Assembly (NCBI RefSeq): GCF_009917485.1
Contig: NZ_QZDT01000001.1
Span: 310,001 to 374,000 of the forward strand
Source: Parablautia muri
Lineage (GTDB): Bacteria; Bacillota; Clostridia; Lachnospirales; Lachnospiraceae
Direction: 5' to 3'
Length of the DNA stretch: 64,000 nt
Positions 44,025 through 53,489 of this stretch are shown piece after piece. Position numbers and translations under genes: made by a program. The stretch's first letter is position 1. The number at the start of each line of letters is the position of its first letter. Below the pieces are notes generated by a model. It was given only the letters and a program-made list of their open reading frames with translations. It ran no database searches and was not told where the DNA came from.

Positions 44025-45542
44025 ATGGAGAGAAAAAACAATTTAAAAGATAAGATAGGGTTATTATTAGAGAAGATAAACACCAAAGTGATGGCATTGG
44101 CGCTAAGCTTTGTATTTATTATTTCAATGTTGCCTATATGGTATCTGGCATTTTATGCAAGACCGTCAGGAGATGATTATGGATATTCCATGGGTACGCA
44201 TCAGGCGTGGCTGCGTACACATTCTTTAATAGAGGTATTTAAGGCAGGCATAGAAACGACAAGGAATATGTGTAGAGTATGGAATGGGGATTGGTTTACG
44301 GTTTTTTTGTTTACATTGATGCCAGAAGTATTTGTGCCATATAGTTTTTGGATTGTTCCTTTGGCAAGCACTTTGGCAGTCTGCATTTCCACAATATATT
44401 TGGTGCATGAAGTTACTGTAAACAGATTGAAGTTTAAGTGGTATGAAAGCATTACCATTGCGGTGATTATATTAATGTCCAGTTATCAATTTATTCCCAG
44501 TACGGCAATTGGAATGTATTGGTATGTAGGAACTGTTCATTATATGTTCCCTCATGTATTGGCATTACTTTTACTGGCATATCTTTCAAAATTTGAGAGG
44601 ACAGGACGTATACGGTATATTGTGTATTCTACTATAGGACTGGTTATGATAGGGGGAAGCAGTTATTTCTCATTTTTTCTTGTGTTTTTTATTTATTTAC
44701 CAGTAGTTATATTGCGTTTTAAGAAATTCAAGAAAGTTTTATTGCTGGGCATTCCGTTTATGGCGGGGACAGTAGCGCTTTTTTTTCAGATTATGGCGCC
44801 AGGAAATGCGGCGAGAGGTGGGGAGGATTTTGGGTTTAGCTGGCAAAAGATTATTCGCACAATTCTGGAATCACTGGTACAGGGGATTGTTTCTATTGGT
44901 ACGTTTGCAAAAAATAAAACACTTATCTTTATTTTGCTGATTGTGCTGGCTATTCTTGTATGGGAGTTTTTTTTAAAAACGGATATGAAAGTTCAATTTA
45001 AATTACCATTCATTTTTTTGGGTTATATGTATTGTATTTATGCATCTATGTTTACGCCTTCTATTTATGTAAAAGGTGAGGTTTCACTAGGTCCGGCTAC
45101 CATGCAATATATTACATTTATTCTTACGATAACGGCGTCTATTATTTATATAGAGGGGTGGCTGATAAATCATTTAAAAGGGAAGGGAAAACAAGGATTT
45201 CTGTTAAATGAGAAGAGTTATCAAAAAAGTGTTATGGTACCATGCATTTGTATTTTGGGGTTGGAGGTGATACTTTTTGATGGAATGCTGGGCAATAGTG
45301 TTTTTAAGAGATCTTGCGAATATGTAATAAGTGGGCAGGCTGATGATTTCAGGATGCAGATTAAATCCCAAATGGAAATATTACTGGATGATTCTGTAAA
45401 AGAGGCATATTTGTGCCCTATTAATCCTGAACAGGGACCCCTTATGCATATGCCGGTAACAACAGATTCCGGCGCTTTTACAAACTGGGCAGTGGCAGGA
45501 TTTTATGGAAAAGACAAAGTAATTATGCAGGAATTGGAATAA
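44025..45542 (+). CDS. DUF6056-family membrane protein, GT-C-like
   Basis: 505 residues, about ten helices. ARPSGDDYGYS after the first helix is the first-loop Asp motif typical of DUF6056 and GT-C proteins, followed by MCRVWNGDWFTVFLF. The C-terminal 90 residues are extracytoplasmic. Likely uses a polyprenyl-phosphate sugar to decorate a glycan outside, as inferred for DUF6020 at 817. The region from here to about 47.8 kb is visibly richer in A+T than the first 25 kb, hinting at separate ancestry. Confidence 0.7.
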   Translation: MERKNNLKDKIGLLLEKINTKVMALALSFVFIISMLPIWYLAFYARPSGDDYGYSMGTHQAWLRTHSLIEVFKAGIETTRNMCRVWNGDWFTVFLFTLMPEVFVPYSFWIVPLASTLAVCISTIYLVHEVTVNRLKFKWYESITIAVIILMSSYQFIPSTAIGMYWYVGTVHYMFPHVLALLLLAYLSKFERTGRIRYIVYSTIGLVMIGGSSYFSFFLVFFIYLPVVILRFKKFKKVLLLGIPFMAGTVALFFQIMAPGNAARGGEDFGFSWQKIIRTILESLVQGIVSIGTFAKNKTLIFILLIVLAILVWEFFLKTDMKVQFKLPFIFLGYMYCIYASMFTPSIYVKGEVSLGPATMQYITFILTITASIIYIEGWLINHLKGKGKQGFLLNEKSYQKSVMVPCICILGLEVILFDGMLGNSVFKRSCEYVISGQADDFRMQIKSQMEILLDDSVKEAYLCPINPEQGPLMHMPVTTDSGAFTNWAVAGFYGKDKVIMQELE

Positions 45543-45562
45543 AGCTTTAGATAGAGGGTAAA

Positions 45563-46591
45563 ATGAAAGCTGCCAGAAAAATTGATTTGGACATAATAAG
45601 GATTGTTGCAATTCTGTTGGTTATATTTAACCATACGGATGGATTCATTTATTACACGGAAACAGGCAATATTATGACATGGCTCTTTTCATTGGGGATG
45701 GCCTGTATTTGCAGGGTTGGCGTACCGCTGTTTTTTATGGTGTCAGGCGCTTTATTATTATCGAAAGATGAGACGATTAAGGAGCTGCTTTGCAGAAGGG
45801 TTAGCAAAATTTTTATTGTATTGATCATAATTTCTATTTTTTATTATGTGATGGATGTCTGCAGGCATAGGATACCGAATGCGGGAGTAAATGATTTTTT
45901 GGAGAAATTCTATACAAATGGAATCAGGGAATCTCTATGGTTTTTATATGCCTATTGTGGAATGCTGCTGACATTGCCCTTTTTCCGGATTATGATTAGA
46001 CATATAGATCAAAGACTAATGCGCTATCTTTTTGGTTTAAAAATAATATTTGCACTTATTTTACCATTGTGGAAAGAGCTTTTTGGTTTTTCAATTTCGC
46101 TGGATCTAGGTTTTGTCAATGACTATGTTTTTTATATGATTTTAGGTTACTATATGAAGTTTGCCAGCACTTGGCAGGAAAAGAGGTATAGGTTCTGGCA
46201 GGAATCGGTTGGTTTCATAGGCTGCGTTGTATTTGATATGATTATTATGCAGATACACTTCTTAAAAATTGGAAACTATTCGCAGGAGTTACTGGATATA
46301 TTTATATGCATTATGGCACCGCTTGTTTTTTGTATATGTGGAAAAATAGCTGACAGATGGAGGGGAAATGAAAGAATAAATATTACGATAGCGGCTGTTG
46401 GGCAATGTGTGTTTGGAATTTATTTATTGGACAATTTTGTGCGTTGGCAGTTATTGTCCCTTTACTTGTTTTTGTCCGAAAAGACGATAGGAGTGTTTGC
46501 TAATAGCATTTATGTATGTGGGGTTTTTATTGTAGGATTCATTTATACTGCTGTTTTAAGAAAGATTCCGTTTATTAAAAGTTATTTATAA
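45563..46591 (+). CDS. Acyltransferase-3 family membrane O-acyltransferase
   Basis: 342 residues, about ten helices. LDIIRIVAILLVIFNHTDG carries the early Arg and the catalytic-type His, and RVGVPLFFMVSGALLL matches the second motif. The family moves acetyl or other short acyl groups onto sugars. This is a second acylation system besides the MBOAT pair. AGAGGGT before ATG 45563. Confidence 0.85.
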   Translation: MKAARKIDLDIIRIVAILLVIFNHTDGFIYYTETGNIMTWLFSLGMACICRVGVPLFFMVSGALLLSKDETIKELLCRRVSKIFIVLIIISIFYYVMDVCRHRIPNAGVNDFLEKFYTNGIRESLWFLYAYCGMLLTLPFFRIMIRHIDQRLMRYLFGLKIIFALILPLWKELFGFSISLDLGFVNDYVFYMILGYYMKFASTWQEKRYRFWQESVGFIGCVVFDMIIMQIHFLKIGNYSQELLDIFICIMAPLVFCICGKIADRWRGNERINITIAAVGQCVFGIYLLDNFVRWQLLSLYLFLSEKTIGVFANSIYVCGVFIVGFIYTAVLRKIPFIKSYL

Positions 46592-46644
46592 AAATATTTA
46601 AGAAAGATAATTTGTGAATAAAGATATTTAAGAAGGATATTTTA

Positions 46645-47844
46645 ATGGCAAGGATAAAAGAAGAATTTTCAAAAATGGCGTATTATTTTTTTAATATAGG
46701 AGTTTTAATAGAAGTACTTTTGGTACTGATTGATAAAAGCGCATATACGAACCCTGTGGAGGGACAGATTTTTCGTATCACGTTTCTATTCTTTTTACTA
46801 AAGGTTTTTTTAACCAAGTATTCGTTGAAAGAGTATGCGATGATTTTTTTGTTTTGTATCATAGGAGGAATTTCGTATTATATAACAGGAAGAAATGAGG
46901 CTCTAAGGCTGGTTATTTTTATTGCGGCTTGCAAGGACGTGGATATGAAGAAATGCCTGAAAACAGTGTTTTATTTGACATTGGTCGGATGCGTGGCGAT
47001 TATGATTTTGGCGATTACAGGTCTTTATGGGACTGTCTCATTAACAGAAGACTATGGACGGGGCGGTATTGAGACAAGATATGTATTAGGAATGGGGCAC
47101 CCGAACGCATTACAATGTATGGTATGGATGATTACAGCTCTAGGGTTATACTTGTACGGAGAAAAAATGAAATGGCACCAATATGGAATAGTACTGTTGC
47201 TAAACGGGGGCTTTTTTCTGCTGACCAATTCTAAGACCAGCTTTATGGTAACGATTTTTACAATGGCGATGGTATTTATAGAGGTTAAGCTAAATAACTC
47301 TCGATGGCAGAAATATGTGAATCTGGCCGGAATTTTTATTTTTACAGGAAGTGTTGCCATCTCGGTATTTATAGCAGCTAACGCCTACCGGCTATATGAT
47401 TATATTTGGAATCTTGATAGAAATCCGGTTACAGTAACGCTTTACTATTTAAATAAAATATTAAATGGGAGAATGTATATTTTGGTTGAAAACGCCAGAT
47501 TTGAAGGCACTATGCAGACCTGGAGTCTGTTTTCAAGACCGGAAAACAATTACTTTTTTGATATGGGATGGGTAAGACTATTTTATTGGTATGGCATTAT
47601 ACCTGCGTCCATATTTGTGGCGTTTGTTATATGGTTTTTAATATACTGTTACCAAAGAAACGACTATATGTCAATTACGCTGACTGCTGCGTTGGCGGTA
47701 TATAATATTGCGGAGGCTCATATTATTTCTGATTATCTGGCAAGGAATTATTTGTTTTTTTTCCTGGGGGCAGCATGGTGCGGCATGTTAAAGGCGTTTA
47801 TAAAGGATAAAAAATACGGAAAGGAGAAAGGGAAGAATGCTTGA
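46645..47844 (+). CDS. Putative O-antigen polymerase-like (Wzy-like) membrane protein
   Basis: 399 residues, about ten helices. Sequence conservation is weak, as usual for Wzy, but RYVLGMGHPNALQCMVW in an extracytoplasmic loop and LTNSKTSFMVTIF resemble polymerases in Lachnospiraceae glycan loci. Role: links exported repeat units. The stop overlaps the following gene by eight bases. It could also be another polytopic glycan protein. Confidence 0.55.
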   Translation: MARIKEEFSKMAYYFFNIGVLIEVLLVLIDKSAYTNPVEGQIFRITFLFFLLKVFLTKYSLKEYAMIFLFCIIGGISYYITGRNEALRLVIFIAACKDVDMKKCLKTVFYLTLVGCVAIMILAITGLYGTVSLTEDYGRGGIETRYVLGMGHPNALQCMVWMITALGLYLYGEKMKWHQYGIVLLLNGGFFLLTNSKTSFMVTIFTMAMVFIEVKLNNSRWQKYVNLAGIFIFTGSVAISVFIAANAYRLYDYIWNLDRNPVTVTLYYLNKILNGRMYILVENARFEGTMQTWSLFSRPENNYFFDMGWVRLFYWYGIIPASIFVAFVIWFLIYCYQRNDYMSITLTAALAVYNIAEAHIISDYLARNYLFFFLGAAWCGMLKAFIKDKKYGKEKGKNA

Positions 47845-48904
47845 AATGGTAAAGGAAGCGGAGAGAGAACTTCTAAATTATCCCCAAAGAGGATTGGGAT
47901 ATTATCTGAAGCGGATTATTAAAATAACAACGGGACACAAGCAGGAACCGCTTGATAAAATTAACTGGCCTAATGGCTTGCTTGCGAAAAGCCTGATTGA
48001 CTATTATATGCAAAATAAAAATTCTGAGGAAGCAGCCATTATCACAAAATACCTTAGGAAATACTATGACAGATGGATAAAACGAGGATGTAAGATATAT
48101 TATTTGGACGATTTGTATAGTGGCATGGCACTGATCGATCTGCATCAGATTACCGGAGAAGAAAAATACAAAAAGGCGGCAGAAACCATGGTGCAATATC
48201 TTTTTGAGCATGAAACGGATGGTGCGGGGAGTTTTCCATATCGGCCGGAGCAGAAAAATGGTTATATTTTTGCAGATGGAATTGGAATGACCTGTCCTTT
48301 TTTGTGTAAATATGGCAGTACATATGGGGATATGAATGCAATTCATCTGGCAATTGTACAGATACAGAATTTTATGGATAGAGGTATGGATGTCAAGACA
48401 GGGCTTCCTTATCATGGTTATCAGCTTGAAAGCGGAATTAAATATGGTGTTATCGGTTGGGGACGGGCAGTAGGCTGGTTAATGATTGGGATGTCGGAGA
48501 GTCTTGCATATATGGAGGAATCCATGCCAGGTTATGATATGATTAAACAGTCCTACAGGAGGATGGTAGATAAAGTAGAGGCTTATCAGCTGGAAAATGG
48601 CTTGTACAGCTGGCAGCTTGGAGCAAAAGAGGGGCCTGTGGACACTTCTGCTACAGCAATGATTCTTTATGCGATTGCCAGATCTTTGGAAACCAGAGTT
48701 TTGATTGGAATTCATAAATCAAGAATGCAGCGGGGGAGAGAGGCTCTTTGGAGCATGGTTAAGGAGGGGAAACTGTATGATTGCTTGGCAGAATGCCAGG
48801 GATTTAGCATGTATCCGCAGGTATATGGAGCCTATCCATGGTCATTAGGACCAGCGTTGTCGTTGTTTGTAATAGATTGTGAAGGAGGTAAAAATGCTAA
48901 ATAA
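47837..48904 (+). CDS. GH88/GH105-like unsaturated glycuronyl hydrolase
   Basis: 355 residues, (alpha/alpha)6-barrel pattern. WPNGLLAKSLIDYYMQ, FADGIGMTCPFLCKYG (Asp as general acid in the family), TGLPYHGYQ and GWGRAVGWLMIGM are the GH88/105 landmarks. These enzymes hydrolyse the unsaturated uronic acid left by polysaccharide lyases. No signal peptide is seen, and no lyase is present, so a cytoplasmic role in editing, recycling or an altered reaction is implied. GGAGAAAGGGAAG precedes ATG 47837. Confidence 0.75.
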   Translation: MLEMVKEAERELLNYPQRGLGYYLKRIIKITTGHKQEPLDKINWPNGLLAKSLIDYYMQNKNSEEAAIITKYLRKYYDRWIKRGCKIYYLDDLYSGMALIDLHQITGEEKYKKAAETMVQYLFEHETDGAGSFPYRPEQKNGYIFADGIGMTCPFLCKYGSTYGDMNAIHLAIVQIQNFMDRGMDVKTGLPYHGYQLESGIKYGVIGWGRAVGWLMIGMSESLAYMEESMPGYDMIKQSYRRMVDKVEAYQLENGLYSWQLGAKEGPVDTSATAMILYAIARSLETRVLIGIHKSRMQRGREALWSMVKEGKLYDCLAECQGFSMYPQVYGAYPWSLGPALSLFVIDCEGGKNAK

Positions 48905-50504
48905 ATTTCAGGGAGGTTTGAAAAAGCTCAATGGGAAAATAGAAGAAATCAATGGGAAATGGGAGCTTTTCATCATCTTTATGTTGGCACTGGTGCTTGT
49001 ATCAGTGCCGTTATTGGGAATGGGAACATTAACCAGTGGAGTTCATTTGGTGGATGACCATGAGTTCTTAAGATGGACATATGAATTCAGGTGCCAAAAT
49101 GCGAATCTGCTTGATATACTCAAGGTATGGTTTTGGAGAGATTTAAGTTGGAGATACAGGCCGTTATATTATTTTGTCAGAATATTTAGCTGTTATGTGT
49201 TTGGTGATAACCTGATTGCTTACTCTTTTTTTAAGGCTTCAGAGATTATATTTTCAATCATATTTCTATATTATTGTGGACAAGAAATGAGCGCTGGGAA
49301 GGTTTATTCCGTACTGTTTGCTTTTACATCTATGATAGGATACCAGTCCGCTGTATGGTGGAAATTAGGTCCCCAGGAATCACTGGCGACTTTGCTTCTA
49401 TCAGCAGGCTTTTTTTGCATGCTGAGGTATCTGAAAAGTAATAAAAAAGGATGGATGGCAGGAAATGTTTTTCTGTTTATCCTTATGGTTCATTACAAGG
49501 AATCCCATATTATACTGATTCCATTTTTTATGTTGTATATTCTCTATTTTGAAATTTGTTCTTCGGAAAAAGGGCAGGTAACTTTGCCGGGAATATGGCG
49601 TTGTATAAAAAGTAGGATAGGATATCTGATTGCTTTAAGTATTATTTTTATCGTGCCGGTTATAGTGATTGTTTTTTATGTAGGGACAGACCAGTACGGA
49701 AATGTGGGATTTGAAAGTGGCATGTCTATTTTGGAGTATGTAGATGGACTTGGAAGATCATTTAAAGGTGATTTAAAATGGTATAAGCGTTTTGGTATTT
49801 TCTTTTGTTTGATTTTGCTTACTTATTGGGAGGAACTTAAAAAATTATGGAAAGAAATACTCCTGGCAGCGAGCTTTGTGCTTCCACAGATTGTTCTTTA
49901 TGGGAGATCGGGAATTGGTGAAAGATATATTCTTCCCAGTTCCGTTGGATTCGCGTTCCTTTTCGTTTATGTGATTCCCAAATGGAAACCTTTATCAGGA
50001 AAGCGGAGATTCGTTTATGTGCTTGGCATACTTTTGTGTCTGGCGGCCCATGGAAGAGTAATGCTGCGGGAAGCAGATTACTTTAGATATAGAGGTGAAA
50101 GCATTATGTCAACGTTTCAGGCTGTGGATAAAATGAAAAGAGAAGACAGTAATGTGTTGGCTTGCTTCAGACCGAATGAGGAGGGCAATCTTACGATTAA
50201 CTATTGGATGAAGCTGCGCGGTTTTGACAATGTGTATTATTGGACAGAAGAAGAACAGATGATAACAAAAGTATGCGACATTAATATTGCTTATCCCGAA
50301 GAATATTATAAAGAGCAGGATTTTGACGATATAGATATTATCGTCATGTACAATAAAGAGGACAGGCACTGGGTATATGATTTAACCATGGATTTAACGG
50401 ATTTTCAAGAAATACCCTGTGGTACATTGACAATATATGTGAGAAATGGAAGCGTAGATCAAATTGTGAGACCTCAGGTGGAAGGGCTTAGAATTCACTT
50501 TTAA
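48894..50504 (+). CDS. GT-C-like polytopic membrane protein
   Basis: 536 residues from ATG 48894 with AAGGAGG five bases upstream. After the first helix comes GVHLVDDHEFLRWTYEF, an acidic first loop as in GT-C transferases. About 10-11 helices follow, then an extracytoplasmic C-terminal domain of about 130 residues. I do not recognise a named family. The start overlaps the GH88-like gene by 11 bases. Probably transfers a sugar from a polyprenyl carrier on the outer face. Confidence 0.6.
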   Translation: MLNKFQGGLKKLNGKIEEINGKWELFIIFMLALVLVSVPLLGMGTLTSGVHLVDDHEFLRWTYEFRCQNANLLDILKVWFWRDLSWRYRPLYYFVRIFSCYVFGDNLIAYSFFKASEIIFSIIFLYYCGQEMSAGKVYSVLFAFTSMIGYQSAVWWKLGPQESLATLLLSAGFFCMLRYLKSNKKGWMAGNVFLFILMVHYKESHIILIPFFMLYILYFEICSSEKGQVTLPGIWRCIKSRIGYLIALSIIFIVPVIVIVFYVGTDQYGNVGFESGMSILEYVDGLGRSFKGDLKWYKRFGIFFCLILLTYWEELKKLWKEILLAASFVLPQIVLYGRSGIGERYILPSSVGFAFLFVYVIPKWKPLSGKRRFVYVLGILLCLAAHGRVMLREADYFRYRGESIMSTFQAVDKMKREDSNVLACFRPNEEGNLTINYWMKLRGFDNVYYWTEEEQMITKVCDINIAYPEEYYKEQDFDDIDIIVMYNKEDRHWVYDLTMDLTDFQEIPCGTLTIYVRNGSVDQIVRPQVEGLRIHF

Positions 50505-50576
50505 TCCCGCAGTGCTCTGATGCAATTTTTTCAAGTGGATATATGCAACACATAAATATATTATGAGGACAATTCA

Positions 50577-51473
50577 ATGATCATTGTAGAAATCGCGGGA
50601 GGATTGGGAAATCAACTCCAGCAATATGCCCTTTACCGAAAATTTGTGCGAATGGGAAAAGAGGCCAGAGTGGATATTTCATGGTTTTCGCTCCAAAAGC
50701 AGGAAAGGATGCTGGCCAAAAGGAAGCTGGAGCTTGATTATTTCGACAGGCTGGTATATGAAATCTGTACACCGGAGGAAAAGAAGGCGCTGATAGGCAG
50801 TGAAGGGATGGCGGGTAAAGTGAGAAGAAAATGTCTGCCATTTACAGTCCACAGGTTTACAGAAAGTCAAATGTACCACCCTGAGATTTTTACCTTTGAA
50901 AATATGTATATCAGCGGTTACTTTGCCTGTGAAAAATATTATGCGGATATTTTATATGACCTGAGGGAAAAAATACAGTTTCCTAAATCGGAAAATCCTT
51001 TCAACCATGAGATGGCAAAGAAGATGAGAGAGCATGCGTCTGTCAGCGTACATTTAAGGCGGGGGGATTACCTGGATCCAGAAAATGCGGCTATGTTTGG
51101 AAATATTTGTACGGATGCTTATTACAAAAAAGCAATGGAAATAATAAAAGAAAAGATTCCCGAGGCGCATTTTTATTTATTTTCTGATGATATTACTTAT
51201 GTCAGAGAAAACTTTTCCGGCAAGGAATATACTATAGTGGATATTAACCGCGGGAAAGACAGCTTCTACGATATGTGGCTTATGAGTAACTGCAAACACA
51301 ATATATGTGCAAATTCTACGTTTAGTTTCTGGGGAGCAAGGCTGAATCATAATGAAGACAAAATTATGATACGCCCTACAATTCATAAAAACAGCCAGAC
51401 TTTTGAAAAAAAACAAATGGAAGAACTGTGGCCGTCATGGATATTCGTGGATCCTCAGGGCCAAGAGCAATAG
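50577..51473 (+). CDS. GT11-family fucosyltransferase
   Basis: 298 residues, normal GT11 length. IVEIAGGLGNQLQQYALY, HLRRGDYL (159-166) and NSTFSFWGARLN are intact. GAGG is nine bases before ATG 50577. More distant from the 26739/27752 pair than these are from each other. Expected GDP-fucose-dependent transfer, though family members may use related donors. Confidence 0.85.
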   Translation: MIIVEIAGGLGNQLQQYALYRKFVRMGKEARVDISWFSLQKQERMLAKRKLELDYFDRLVYEICTPEEKKALIGSEGMAGKVRRKCLPFTVHRFTESQMYHPEIFTFENMYISGYFACEKYYADILYDLREKIQFPKSENPFNHEMAKKMREHASVSVHLRRGDYLDPENAAMFGNICTDAYYKKAMEIIKEKIPEAHFYLFSDDITYVRENFSGKEYTIVDINRGKDSFYDMWLMSNCKHNICANSTFSFWGARLNHNEDKIMIRPTIHKNSQTFEKKQMEELWPSWIFVDPQGQEQ

Positions 51474-51506
51474 GTGGATTGTAATATTACAAAGTAACAG
51501 GTTTGT

Positions 51507-51521
51507 TTGCAGCATGCGAGG
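51507..51521 (+). repeat. Recurrent start-proximal leader motif, copy 3
   Basis: TTGCAGCATGCGAGG lies 8 bases before ATG 51530, matching TTGYRRYATGCRRRG. The related reading frame here (FVCSMRG) lacks the stop two bases before the gene, unlike the other copies. Confidence 0.55.
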
Positions 51522-51529
51522 GTGCAGGT

Positions 51530-53437
51530 ATGTTAAAAAAGTTAGACAGTTATAGGATTCTGGGCACAGACATTCATGTGACGAATATGAAGCAAACAGT
51601 TTTCTATGTCAAAGAAAATCTGGATACATTAAAAGGGCATTATGTGTGTATATCCAATGTGCATACTACGGTGATGGCATATAGAAATTTGGAATACCGC
51701 AATGTGCAAAATGGTGCGGCGTTAAATCTGCCGGATGGAAAGCCACTGTCTATTGTACAGAAGCTTTTTGGAATGAAACAGGCACAGAGAGTGCCTGGGC
51801 CAGATTTAATGCCTGAAATTTTTGCACTTTCTGAAAAAGAGGGCTATCGGCATTTTTTTTATGGAAGTAAGCCGGAAACCTTAAAAGCGCTAAAAAAAGA
51901 ATTGCAGATGAAATTTCCAAAGCTGAAGATTGCTGGCATGTATTCGCCGCCATTCCGTCCATTGACGGAGGCAGAAGATGCGGAGATTATCGAGAAAATT
52001 AATAAAACCGAGGCAGATTTTATTTGGGTGGGCTTAGGGGCGCCGAAACAGGAAGAATGGATGGCAGCGCATGAGGGTAGAGTCTGCGGACTTATGTTTG
52101 GAGTAGGCGCAGGATTTGATTTTCATGCAGGAACAGTCAAAAGAGCGCCTAAGTGGATGCAGGAGTTATGTATGGAGTGGCTTTACCGCATTACTCAGGA
52201 TCCCGTAAGATTATTGCCCAGATATTTAGATACAAATTTTTCTTTTTTATTTTTGATTATAAAAGAGCACATATTTAAAAGAGATGAAAAGAAAAACAGC
52301 AAAAGAAGAAAGAAGCCTTTGAAGATTGCCATGATCGGCCATAAGCGGATTCCCTCCAGAGAAGGAGGAGTGGAGATTGTTGTGGATGAGCTCTCCACAA
52401 GGCTGGTAAGACTAGGCTGCCAAGTGGATGCTTACAACAGATATGGTCGGCACACGGCTGGCCGGAGATTTGATGAACGGAGAGGAAGGTATTATAACGG
52501 TATAAGGTTAATTACGATCCCTACACCCAAAAGCAGTGCATTTAATGCAATCGTATATTCCTTTTTGGCATCCCTGCGCGCCCTGTTTGGACATTATGAT
52601 GTGATACATTTTCATGCTGAGGGACCGTGCATTGTGATATGGATACCGAAGCTTTTTGGCATCCATGTGGTGGCTACGATACATGGGTTAGACTGGCAGA
52701 GGGCAAAGTGGGGAAATTTTGCTTCCGATATGTTGAAACTTGGGGAAAAGCTGGCGGCTAAGTATGCAGATGAGATTATCGTTCTTTCGCAGAACATGAA
52801 AGAATATTTTAAGGAGACATATGGGCGGGATACAATTTTAATCCCCAATGGAATTGATCGTCCAGCTATAAAAAAGGCGGATCTGATTCAAAAGGAGTAT
52901 GGACTGGAAAGGGATGGGTATATTCTGTTTTTGGCTAGAATTGTGCCTGAAAAAGGACTGCATTATTTAATTGAGGCATTTAAAAAATTAGACACAGATA
53001 AAAAGTTAGTGATTGCAGGGGGCACCAGCCACAGCGATGAGTATGTGAAGAAGATTAAGGCAATGTCTGAAACAGATAAGAGGATTATAATGACTGATTT
53101 CATCCATGGACAATGCTTGGAAGAACTGTATTCTAACGCTTATTTGTATGTACTCCCAAGTGATGTGGAAGGGATGGCGCTTACCCTGCTCGAGGCGATG
53201 AGCTATGGAAATTGCTGTCTGGTCAGCGATATAAAAGAAAATACGGAGGTTACAGAAGGCTGTGCAGTGACATTCCAAAAGGGCAGCGTAAAGCAGCTTG
53301 GCATAAAATTGGATGAATTGCTTAAGGATTCCGGGAAGGTGCAAAGCTTTAAGGAGAGAAGCCAGGATTTTATCTGTCAAAAGTATAATTGGGATCAAGT
53401 AGTGAAGGAAACCTTAAGCTTGTATGAACAAAAATAG
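51530..53437 (+). CDS. WecG/TagA/CpsF-GT4 fusion glycosyltransferase
   Basis: 635 residues from ATG 51530 (GAGGG seven bases upstream). Residues 1-250 are a full WecG/TagA/CpsF (GT26) domain: NLPDGKPLS with the catalytic-type D69, FYGSKPETL, WVGLGAPKQEEWM and VGAGFDFHAGTVKRAPKWMQ. A basic linker (250-263) leads to a GT4/DUF1972-type domain: IAMIGHKRIPSREGGVEIVV and EGMALTLLEAMSYGNCCLVS. GT26 enzymes add ManNAc(A) or similar to a lipid-linked sugar, and DUF1972 GT4s are often rhamnosyltransferases. The fusion would perform two consecutive additions. Confidence 0.88.
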   Translation: MLKKLDSYRILGTDIHVTNMKQTVFYVKENLDTLKGHYVCISNVHTTVMAYRNLEYRNVQNGAALNLPDGKPLSIVQKLFGMKQAQRVPGPDLMPEIFALSEKEGYRHFFYGSKPETLKALKKELQMKFPKLKIAGMYSPPFRPLTEAEDAEIIEKINKTEADFIWVGLGAPKQEEWMAAHEGRVCGLMFGVGAGFDFHAGTVKRAPKWMQELCMEWLYRITQDPVRLLPRYLDTNFSFLFLIIKEHIFKRDEKKNSKRRKKPLKIAMIGHKRIPSREGGVEIVVDELSTRLVRLGCQVDAYNRYGRHTAGRRFDERRGRYYNGIRLITIPTPKSSAFNAIVYSFLASLRALFGHYDVIHFHAEGPCIVIWIPKLFGIHVVATIHGLDWQRAKWGNFASDMLKLGEKLAAKYADEIIVLSQNMKEYFKETYGRDTILIPNGIDRPAIKKADLIQKEYGLERDGYILFLARIVPEKGLHYLIEAFKKLDTDKKLVIAGGTSHSDEYVKKIKAMSETDKRIIMTDFIHGQCLEELYSNAYLYVLPSDVEGMALTLLEAMSYGNCCLVSDIKENTEVTEGCAVTFQKGSVKQLGIKLDELLKDSGKVQSFKERSQDFICQKYNWDQVVKETLSLYEQK

Positions 53438-53489
53438 GAAAAATGCGGATACTAAGGAAATAGGAAGATTAAATAAATGGAGCAGGCTC

